From NCBI RefSeq assembly GCF_001509835.1, contig NZ_JXTJ01000007.1, forward strand, positions 1-64,000: 64,000 bases of DNA. The letters run 5' to 3'. A program made the position numbers and the translations under genes. Below the pieces are notes generated by a model that did not search any database, had not been told where the DNA came from, and saw only the letters and a list, made by a program, of their open reading frames with translations. Positions 28,201 through 36,600 of the stretch are shown here, piece after piece (position 1 is the stretch's first letter; each line of letters starts with the position of its first letter). Source of the DNA: Allobosea sp. WAO. Lineage in GTDB: Bacteria; Pseudomonadota; Alphaproteobacteria; Rhizobiales; Beijerinckiaceae.

Positions 28201-29552
28201 CGCTCGCGGAACATGCGCGCCGCGTGGTCGGTGAGAGGTTTGAACAGGTAGGACAGAGCGGTGCGCTCCTCGGTCGAGATGAAGACCTCGACCGGCATGC
28301 CGGGGAGCAGGCGCCTGTCGCCGAGTGCGATGGCGGCATCCTCGATCTGGATCTCTCCGACATAGAAGCTCTGGCCGGTGGCGGGGTCCTTGCTGGTGGC
28401 CGGCGAAATATGGACGAGCTTGCCGGAGACCTCAGGGGTGGTGTTGCGGTTGAAGGCCGAGAAGCGCATGCGCGCGCTTTGCCCGACATGCACCTGATCG
28501 ATATCGGCGGGTGCGACCCGAACCTCGACGGTCAGCTTCGCTTCCGTCGGGACAATGGTCGCCAGGCGCGCCGCCGGCGTGATCACCCCGCCGACGGTGT
28601 AGACCGTCAGTTCATTGACGGTGCCGGCGACCGGCGCGCGGATTTCCATGCGCGCGAGCCTGTCCTCGTTGGCGACGCGTCGCTCCGACAGCTCCGAGAG
28701 CTTGGCTTCCACCAGCCGCAATTCGCGCTGCGCCTCGGTTCGCGCGGTATCGTCGATCGCGATGATCTGCAGGCGGGCATCGCCGATGCGCAGCTTGGCT
28801 CGGGCGAGCGTCGCCTCGATTTCGCCGCGCTCGCCCAGGAGCCTGGCCCATTCGCGGTTGATGTTGAAGACCTTCACCCCGTCGATGAAGCCCTTCTGAT
28901 AGAGGCCCAGATACTTGTTACGCTCGAGATCGACGAGGCGGAGTTCCTCTGCCTTGGCGGTCTGGCGCGCTTCCAGGCCACGGATTTCCTCGCCGGATTG
29001 CACGATCGAGATCTCGAGCTGCTCCTTGCGGCTGTCGCGATTGGCCTTGTTGCCGGCGAAAAGCCGGGTCTCACCCTCGATGATGCGGCTCCCGTCATCC
29101 GAAAGCTTCGCGATCTCGGGGGCGTAGGTCACACTCGACAGGTTGTCGCGTTCGGCGAGGAGCCGTGCCTGGCGGCCGAGATTCTCGGCGAACTGCGAAC
29201 GGATGATCGAGAGCTCGGCGCGGGTCTGGACATCGTCGAGGCGGATCAGGATCTGGCCTTCCTCGACATGGTCGCCTTGGCGCACCGAGATCGCCTGGAC
29301 GATGCCGCCGTCGCGGTGCTGCACCTCCTTGAGGTTCTGGTCGATCTTGACCGACCCCTGGGTGACGACGGCGCCATTGAGTCCTGCCGACGCGGCCCAG
29401 CCGCCGCAACCGAGCACGAGCAGGAGCGCAAGTGCTGAACCGACGAGGACATGGCCTCGCAGTGCGAAGCTCGTGCGGCTTTCCGGGGCTTGCCTGCCGG
29501 CCCTTCCGGGGGTTGGGGGAAAATCGTGGTTGAGGGCGTTCATCGGCATCAT
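28197..29552 (-). CDS. Type I secretion membrane fusion protein (HlyD family)
   Basis: A 451-residue periplasmic adaptor. A single membrane segment (about residues 34-56) is followed by a beta-barrel/lipoyl-type start with LKEVQHRDGGIVQAISVRQGDHVEEGQ, a long coiled-coil region and a second lipoyl half with MEIRAPVAGTVNELTVYTVGGVI. The C-terminal LLPGMPVEVFISTEERTALSYLFKPL is diagnostic for the type I secretion branch (PrtE/HlyD). It joins the inner-membrane ATPase to an outer-membrane TolC, which is not encoded in this window. It is the last gene of the peroxidase-secretion operon, 29 bases after the RTX companion gene. Starts at 29552 or three codons later are both possible. Confidence 0.9.
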   Translation of the reverse strand: MMPMNALNHDFPPTPGRAGRQAPESRTSFALRGHVLVGSALALLLVLGCGGWAASAGLNGAVVTQGSVKIDQNLKEVQHRDGGIVQAISVRQGDHVEEGQILIRLDDVQTRAELSIIRSQFAENLGRQARLLAERDNLSSVTYAPEIAKLSDDGSRIIEGETRLFAGNKANRDSRKEQLEISIVQSGEEIRGLEARQTAKAEELRLVDLERNKYLGLYQKGFIDGVKVFNINREWARLLGERGEIEATLARAKLRIGDARLQIIAIDDTARTEAQRELRLVEAKLSELSERRVANEDRLARMEIRAPVAGTVNELTVYTVGGVITPAARLATIVPTEAKLTVEVRVAPADIDQVHVGQSARMRFSAFNRNTTPEVSGKLVHISPATSKDPATGQSFYVGEIQIEDAAIALGDRRLLPGMPVEVFISTEERTALSYLFKPLTDHAARMFRER

Positions 29553-29581
29553 CCCTTGCCGGTAACCCGGCCTGTTGCGCC

Positions 29582-31789
29582 TCAGACGTAGTAGAGCGTG
29601 TGGTTGCCGTAGATTTCGATCGAGAAGTCCTTGGCGTCTTCCCGGTCGACATAGACGTCGACATAGGTGCGCTCGTCCTCCCCGACCTTCTCGATGCGGA
29701 AACGGAAGGGGCGGTTGTCGCTGTCGTCGCCATAGGCCTGGCCGAAGCGATCGGTTCCGCCGTCACGGCAATCGTCATCGTCATCGTCGCGGCGCAGGCC
29801 GAGCTCGTACTGCTTGACGACGATGCGGTCGCCGGCCTCGAGATCGAGGATCTTGTGCACCAGCTCTTCCGTCTCCGCTTCGTCGTCCACGGCGAAGACG
29901 AAGCGGTCGTCGCCCTTTCCGCCCTTCAGCGAGGCGGATTTCGCGCCGACGATCAGGCAGTCGTCGCCATCGCCGCCGAGGATCGTCTCGAAGTCGATCA
30001 CCGTATCGGAGCCGATCTCGATGCCGACCGCGGTGCCGCGCTTCAGATCGACGGTGACGCCCTTTTCGGTGTGGGAGAGGTCGAGCGTGTCCCGCCCCTC
30101 TTCGCCGTCATAGTGGTCGGCGGCCGCGTCGCTCGTCGCCACGACGACGTCGTCATCCGGCCCGCCCTCGACCCGATCCTCGCCCGGGCCACCGTCGAGC
30201 ACATCCTTGCCGCCTTTGCCCTGCAGGAGGTCTTCGCCCTCCTCGCCGAAGATGCGGTCATTGCCATCGCTGGTGGCGATCCGGTCATTGCCCGGCCCAG
30301 CCCGGACGACGTGGTCACCTTCGCCGAGGTCCACCTGATCGCAGCCGTCGCCGGCGAGCACGGCGTTGTCGCCACCGCTGGCCGTGATGGTGTCGTCGCC
30401 TGCGCCGGCATCGATGACGTTGTCGCCAGAGCCACCATCGACGACGTCATCGCCTTCGCCAGCGTCGATGATGTCGTCTCCGTCTCCGCCGGTGATCACG
30501 TCGCGGCCGGCGCCACCGAAGATGGTGTCGTTGCCGCCGCCGCCATGGAGGCTGTCATTGCCGGCACCGCCATGGATGACGTCGTTGCCCGCGCCGCCGA
30601 AGACGATGTCGTCACCGGCCCCGGCATCGATCCGGTCGTGACCGGCGCCGCCGAAGATGTGGTCGTTGCCGGCGCCGCCGACCACGATGTCGCTGCCGCC
30701 GCGTGCGTCGATCAGGTCGTCGCCGCCGAGCCCCTCGATCCGGTCCGCGCAGTCGCTGCCGAGCAGCAGGTCGTCGCCGGCCGTGCCGGTAACCTCGAGG
30801 AATTCGAGCACGCGCAACGTCGCCGTCTGCTGCACTAAGGCCTCGCCGTCGCTGACCCAGTAGCTCAGCGTCACCGTGCCGAACCAATCGGCCGGCGGCT
30901 TGAAGACCCAGCCGCCTTCGCTGGCGGTGAGCTGGCCATGGGAAACGCGCAGTCCTGCGATGGAGAGCGGGTCGGCATCGGCGTCAGTCGCCCCCGCGAG
31001 CAAGGCGAGACTGGCGATCAGGAGGGTCTGGCAACCGCCGATATCCGCCAACTGGATGGGGCCCGACAGGCGCGGAGCACGATTGCGCGGCTCTTCCGAA
31101 GGCGGGGTGCCATCGTCGTCGCCATCACCTGGATTCGGCGCCGGCCCCGGCACTACTGGCTCGGCTGAGGACGAGCCTGGAGGCGTGACCGAACGACGGC
31201 CTTCGGGAGCCGGCTCGGATACCGTTCCAGCGGAACCCGGCACAAGCTTCATTCCGTCCCTGGCAGAGGCCGAACCGTCGTCGGCGATGGCGCTGGAAGA
31301 AGGGCCGCGCCCGCCATTGTCGTTGTTCGGGGAGAAGCCGGGGCCGGCATCGATGATCGGCGAGGGATAGCGTGGCAGCGGCAGTTGATCGTAGTCGATC
31401 AGCCGCGACTCGATGTTGAGAAAGTCCGGCAGGCCGGGAATGCCGAGCGCGGGTCCGCCCGAGCCGATTGCCTTGTCGGCGGGAGCCTCCACCGAACCGG
31501 TCTCGTCGACCTCTTCGCCCGACGTCGGCGGCGCTTCGCCGCTCTCGGCCAGGGCCGGCTTGCCGGCGGCTTCTCCGGCCTCCGCGTTCGCCTGCGTCGA
31601 GGGCGCCGCATCGGTACTGGCCTGCCCGGGGGCGAGACTTTTGAGATAGAGCGCCACCGCGGTGAGGGCGAGCGCGAGAATGCGGGGCCAGCGGGAGGCC
31701 GGCAGCGCATCGGTTTGCAATTTGCGGTAGAGCTGCGCGGCGTCGGGAGCCTGCGGTTCCTCCGGCCTTTTCGCCTTGATCGAGATCAT
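29582..31789 (-). CDS. Membrane-anchored RTX/cadherin-like companion protein
   Basis: A 735-residue protein of unusual layout. Residues 1-34 are cytoplasmic and charged, 35-52 form one membrane segment, and 53-238 are a low-complexity Pro/Ser/Glu-rich linker. About 240-330 is a cadherin-like domain (ATDADADPLSIAGLRVSHGQ), 336-555 hold about two dozen GGxGxDxxx calcium-binding RTX nonapeptides, and an acidic tail ends DFSIEIYGNHTLYYV, much like the peroxidase tail. Ordinary type I substrates have no N-terminal membrane segment. It overlaps the ATPase gene by ATGA and precedes HlyD. It may be a tethered docking or chaperone partner of the peroxidase, or a second substrate. Confidence 0.8.
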   Translation of the reverse strand: MISIKAKRPEEPQAPDAAQLYRKLQTDALPASRWPRILALALTAVALYLKSLAPGQASTDAAPSTQANAEAGEAAGKPALAESGEAPPTSGEEVDETGSVEAPADKAIGSGGPALGIPGLPDFLNIESRLIDYDQLPLPRYPSPIIDAGPGFSPNNDNGGRGPSSSAIADDGSASARDGMKLVPGSAGTVSEPAPEGRRSVTPPGSSSAEPVVPGPAPNPGDGDDDGTPPSEEPRNRAPRLSGPIQLADIGGCQTLLIASLALLAGATDADADPLSIAGLRVSHGQLTASEGGWVFKPPADWFGTVTLSYWVSDGEALVQQTATLRVLEFLEVTGTAGDDLLLGSDCADRIEGLGGDDLIDARGGSDIVVGGAGNDHIFGGAGHDRIDAGAGDDIVFGGAGNDVIHGGAGNDSLHGGGGNDTIFGGAGRDVITGGDGDDIIDAGEGDDVVDGGSGDNVIDAGAGDDTITASGGDNAVLAGDGCDQVDLGEGDHVVRAGPGNDRIATSDGNDRIFGEEGEDLLQGKGGKDVLDGGPGEDRVEGGPDDDVVVATSDAAADHYDGEEGRDTLDLSHTEKGVTVDLKRGTAVGIEIGSDTVIDFETILGGDGDDCLIVGAKSASLKGGKGDDRFVFAVDDEAETEELVHKILDLEAGDRIVVKQYELGLRRDDDDDDCRDGGTDRFGQAYGDDSDNRPFRFRIEKVGEDERTYVDVYVDREDAKDFSIEIYGNHTLYYV

Positions 31790-33597
31790 GCCGGCACCCT
31801 CCCTTGCAGGATGGTCGGCTGCTCGCCGAAACCGACGGCGCGCGGCATGGCCGCAATGCGTTCGGCGGCAGCAGGGTTTGGAGCGCTCGCTGCGGCCCGC
31901 GGCTGGGCCGGCGGGAGGATCTTGTCGCGCGGACCGAAGGCGACGAGCTTGCCCGCCTGGATCAGGCCGATATCGTCCACCGCCTGGAGCGCGCTCGGGC
32001 GGTGCGCGACGATCAAGACGATGCCGCCGCGCGCCTTCACCTGCTCGATCGCCGCCGTCAGCGCCGTCTCACCCTCGCTGTCGAGATTGGAGTTCGGCTC
32101 ATCCATGACGAGCAGGAAGGGGTTGCCGTAGAGCGCGCGGGCAAGCCCGATGCGTTGGCGTTGCCCGGCCGAAAGCGCGGTCCCCTGCGGGCCGAGCTGG
32201 GTCGTGTAGCCCTGCGGCAGACGCAGGATCAGCTCGTGGATGCCGGCTGCCATCGCCGCCTCGACGACCTTGGCCGGATCGGCCCGCTCGGCCAGCCGCG
32301 AGATGTTCTCCTCGACGGTGGCGTCGAGCAGCGCGACCTCCTGCGGCAGATAGCCGAGATGGCGGCCGATCGACTCTTCCGGCCATTGCTCCAGCTCGGC
32401 TTCGTCGATGCGGACCGCGCCACGCAGGACCGGCCAGATGCCGGTGAGCGCCCGCACCAGCGTGGTCTTGCCGCCGCCGCTCGGACCGATGATGCCGACG
32501 GCCCTGCCGGCCTGGACGTCGAAACTCGCCTCGCTCAGCAGGACCTGGCCGCTGCCGGGCGCCGCGACCGTGATCTTGTCGACCTTCAGCGACTGGTGCG
32601 GAGCCGGCAGTTCCATCGGCTCGACCGCCTTGCTCAGCGCCGTCATGGTTTCGCGCAGGCGCTGGAAGGCCATGCGCGCGGCGACGAAGGGCTTCCAGTT
32701 GGCGATAGCCTGGTCGACCGGCGCCAGCGCGCGCGCGGACGCGACCGAGGCGGCGATGATCGCGCCCGCAGAGAGCTCGCCCTTGATGGTGAGGTAGGCG
32801 CCGAGCCCCAGGATCGCCGATTGCAGCACCATACGCAGCACGCGCGAGACCGCGCCGAAAGTGCCGCCGAGATCGCTGGACCGGGTCTGCAGCAGGAGAT
32901 GCTCGCGATTGACCTCGTCGAACCGCTCGACGGCGCGTGGCGCGAAACCCATCGCCTTCAGCACCTCGGCGTTCCGGGCGTTGCTGTCGGCGATGGCGCC
33001 GCGCGCGATGGCCGCTTGCCTCGTGTCGTTGTTGATGCGGCGGACCATCACTTCGCTGAGCAGGGTCAGCAGGGTCAGGAGGACCGCGCCGGCCAGGGTC
33101 AGCCCGCCGAGCCAGGGATGCAGGAAGTAGATGAAGGCGAGATAGAGCGGGATCCAGGGTAGGTCGAACAGCGCGCCCGGCCCTTGCCCGCTCAAGAAGC
33201 TGCGAACCGTGTCGACGTCGCGGCCGCGCTCCATCGCCTCGGATGTCGAGAAGCCCAGGCGCGGCATGTCGACGGTGACGCGGTGCGCGACCGGGGCGAT
33301 CTCCTGGTCGAAGCGCGCGCCGACCCGCACCAGCACCTGCGAGCGGATGACGTCGAAGCAGCCCTGGAAGAGATAGAGACCGATGGCGAGCGTCGAGAGC
33401 GCGACAAGGGTCTGGATGCTGCCGCTGGTCAGCGCCCGGTCATAGACCTGCATCATGTAGAAGGAGCCGGTCAGCGCCAGCAGATTGATCAGGCCCGAGA
33501 CCGCGAACAGGAAGAACACGATGCCGCGCAGGCCGCGAGTGAGCCGGGCGGCGTCGCGCTTGCGGGCGCTGGAGAGCGTCTTGGACGGTGCCATCAT
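31786..33597 (-). CDS. Type I secretion ABC ATPase/permease (PrtD family)
   Basis: A 603-residue inner-membrane exporter. The membrane domain (about residues 25-310) contains FYMMQVYDRALTSGS, typical of PrtD-type transporters without an N-terminal C39 peptidase-like domain. The ATPase domain has Walker A GPSGGGKTT at 371-379, signature LSAGQRQRI at 475-483 and Walker B VMDEPNSNLD at 497-506. It should energise export of the RTX peroxidase encoded just upstream. A perfect hairpin in the 67-base gap between the two genes may set their relative expression. It overlaps the downstream RTX companion gene by four bases. Confidence 0.92.
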   Translation of the reverse strand: MMAPSKTLSSARKRDAARLTRGLRGIVFFLFAVSGLINLLALTGSFYMMQVYDRALTSGSIQTLVALSTLAIGLYLFQGCFDVIRSQVLVRVGARFDQEIAPVAHRVTVDMPRLGFSTSEAMERGRDVDTVRSFLSGQGPGALFDLPWIPLYLAFIYFLHPWLGGLTLAGAVLLTLLTLLSEVMVRRINNDTRQAAIARGAIADSNARNAEVLKAMGFAPRAVERFDEVNREHLLLQTRSSDLGGTFGAVSRVLRMVLQSAILGLGAYLTIKGELSAGAIIAASVASARALAPVDQAIANWKPFVAARMAFQRLRETMTALSKAVEPMELPAPHQSLKVDKITVAAPGSGQVLLSEASFDVQAGRAVGIIGPSGGGKTTLVRALTGIWPVLRGAVRIDEAELEQWPEESIGRHLGYLPQEVALLDATVEENISRLAERADPAKVVEAAMAAGIHELILRLPQGYTTQLGPQGTALSAGQRQRIGLARALYGNPFLLVMDEPNSNLDSEGETALTAAIEQVKARGGIVLIVAHRPSALQAVDDIGLIQAGKLVAFGPRDKILPPAQPRAAASAPNPAAAERIAAMPRAVGFGEQPTILQGRVPA

Positions 33598-33629
33598 GGG
33601 CCCCCGGTGAACTGCGAATGGTGAAGGAT

Positions 33630-33652
33630 CGGGCGGGCCACCGGCCCGCCCG
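33630..33652 (-). terminator. Intercistronic hairpin between peroxidase and PrtD genes
   Basis: A perfect 10-base stem, CGGGCGGGCC with GGCCCGCCCG, and a three-base loop, 13 bases after the peroxidase stop. No T-run follows on the minus strand, so it may be a leaky terminator or an RNA-stability element that keeps the transporter transcript scarcer than that of the giant substrate. Confidence 0.6.
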
Positions 33653-33664
33653 CCGCCGGTTCGA

Positions 33665-36600
33665 TCAGACGATGAAGCTGTTGGCGGTCAGGTTGTGACT
33701 GCCCTTCAGGTTGATCTGGAACTCGGCATCCGTCGCCGCATCGACGTTGCCCTTGACGATCGTGTACTCGCCGTCCGCCCTCGTCTCGTAGGTGACCGAG
33801 AGCTGGGCCGATGCGGTGAAGCCTCCGCCATTCACCAGGGTGAAGCTCTGGTTGCCGGCCTGACCGGCATTGGCGTCGATCGCACTCAGATCGAGCCGGT
33901 CGCCGGGCTGGAAGTCGAGGATGGTGTCGCCATCCGCGCCCGCCGTGCTGAGGAAGCGGAAGGTGTCGTTGCCGGAGCCGCCCTCGATCACGTTCACGGC
34001 GTTGCTGGCCGTGATCGTGTCGTTGCCCGAGCCGGTGCTGACGTTCTCGATGCTCCACAGCGTGTCGCTGCCGCTCTGGCTGCTCGCCGCGCTGCCGCGC
34101 CCGAGCAAGCCATTGCCGAGATCGACGGCGAGATTGGCCGTGATCGCCGAGAAATCGAGCGTGTCCGTACCGACGCCGCCATCGATCTCGTCACCGAAAT
34201 AGGTGTCGTCGCCATCCCCGGCCGCACCGATGATGAGGTCGGCCCCAGCCCCGGCCACGACGGTGTCGTTGCCGGTTCCGGCATCGATCAGGTCGTTGTC
34301 GGCGCCGCCGAAGATCCGGTCGTTGCCGGCTTCGCCATAGAGCATGTCGGCGCCGCCGCCGCCGAAGAGCTGATCGTCGCCCGCTCCGGCGAAGACCATG
34401 TCGCGGCCCTCGCCCGCATCGATGAAATCGGCACCGTCGCCGGCCGAGATCGCATCGGCGCCACCAAGGCCGGTCAGAGTGTCGTCGCCGCCGAGGCCGA
34501 CGAGATTGTCGGCAGCGGCCGTCCCGGTCAGGACATCGGCGGCCGCGGTGCCGGTGCGCGATCCGCCGCCGGTCGTGGGATTCGGATTCGGCGCAGGCGT
34601 GCCCGGACCATCGTCGTCATCGTCATCATCCCCGCCGTCGCAGCCGCAGCCGTGATCGTCGTCGTCATCGTCGTCACCACCGCCGGGGTTCGGCCCTGGC
34701 GGATCGTCATCATCGTCGTCATCCTGGTCATCTCCAGGGTAGTTCACGCCGAAGTCGGGCATGCCATGAGGAGCGACGAAGGTGAGGGAATGGCCATCGC
34801 CAGTCAGCCTGGTCAGCCCGGTCTCCTCGTCGATCGTGACCGCATAGTCGGCGATCGTCGTGCCGTCCGGCAGCTCGATCACATCCTGCGGCCGCAAGGT
34901 GCCGATGATCGTGTCGTTGCCGCCGCCGGTCTTGAACACGATGCGGTGGGCCGAGCGGAGCGAGGTGATGTCGATCGTGTCGTTTCCGCCGGTACCGAGC
35001 AGCGTGATCGTGTTCGGCCGCAGGCTGGTCGTGACCGAGAAGTCGCCATACATCTCGAAAGAGTCGCCGCCGGCCGTGCCGTTACCGCTGACACCGGCAC
35101 CGTTGACGATGATCTCCTCGATCTCGGTGAGCTCGGCGATGATCGTCTCTGCTCCACCCGCCGCCTGCCGCGTGACGACGATCTCCGCCTCGTCGCTGCC
35201 GGCAAAGCCGATGCGCGCCACCGCCTCGTCATAGGTGTAGATGCGATAGGTCTCGGCCTGGGCATTGCCGATGATCTGGAACAGGTCGCCATTGGCGCCC
35301 TCGAGGCCGCCATTGATCGTGTCGGAGCCGTCCCCGACATACCAGATGAAGGTATCGTCATCGGGACTGCCGGGCGACGCATTATTGTCGCCATCGCCGA
35401 CATCGCTGCCGTTGAGGATGTCGTCGCCGGCGCCGCCGATGATCACATCCGCGCCGGGGCCGCCCACGATCGTATCGGCGCCGCTGGTTCCGAACAGGAT
35501 CGCCGGCCCGGCCGGGATGCTGCCGGCCGCTGTCACGATGTCGAGGACAGGTCCGTCGCCGAACCGGAGCCTCTCGATTCCCGTGAGCGTGTCGACATTG
35601 CCGCTGGCGAGATGCGTGACGGTCGCGAGGCCCGCCGCATTGAGGCCGAAGCTGTAGTCGCCGACCCTACCGGCGAAATCCGCCCTATCCGTGCCCGCGC
35701 CGCCGTTCAGCGTGTCATTGCCGGCGCCGCCATTCAGGATGTCGTCATCGGCGCCGCCATTGAGCGTGTCGTTGCCGGCATTGCCGACCAGTGTATCGTT
35801 GCCGGCGTTGCCGGTGAGGGTGTTGTTGCCGGCATTGCCGGTCAGCTCGTTGTTCAACCCATTGCCGACCGCATTTAGCGCTTCGTTGCCGATCGCTCCG
35901 ACGAGAACGACATTTTCGACCTCGCCGACAACCTGGGCCACGACGGTCAGGTTGCGGCTGACATTCGAGTAGATCGTGTCGATCCCCTCGCCGGCGAGTT
36001 CCGTCACCTGATCTGTGCCCTGCTGGACCCAGTAGATGTCGTTGCCGGCGCCGCCGAACATCTGGTCCGCGCCTGCGCCGCCGACCAGGATGTCGTTGCC
36101 GCCATTGCCGCGGAGCTCGTCGGCCCCGTTGAAGCCGAGCAGCAACTCGGCTTCGCTGCCGCCGATCACCGCCCCGGCGCCACTATTGGCGGTGTTGGTC
36201 CCGGGCACGATGAGATAGCTCGCGCTGCCGATCTTGGCGCGTTCGACGCTGACGAGCGTATCGGTGCCGCCCACGGCGCTCGTCACGGTGATGCCGCCGG
36301 CCGCCAGGGCGAAGCTGTGATCGCCGATCGTCCCCTGCAGGACGACCGTGTCCGTGCCTCCGGCGCCGTTCAGCGTATTGCTGGCGGAATTGCCGGTGAT
36401 CTCGTTGTCGAGAGCGTTGCCGATGCCGCCAATCGCGGCATTGCCGGTCAGGACGAGATTCTCGACATCGCCATCGAGCGCATAGCCGGAAAGTGCGGTG
36501 CGGACAGTATCGACACCACTGGCGTCGTTGATGACGTCTCCGGCCTTGTCGACGACATAGGTGTCGTTCCCCGCGCCGCCATCCATCGTGTCCGCACCGG

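Noticed and set aside
31786..33597. A C39 peptidase-type bacteriocin exporter
   Set aside because: There is no N-terminal peptidase domain; the protein begins directly with the membrane region as PrtD-type exporters do.
33695..35878. A 727-codon plus-strand frame opposite the end of the peroxidase gene
   Set aside because: Same reason: an antisense shadow of the RTX and Asp-rich coding sequence.
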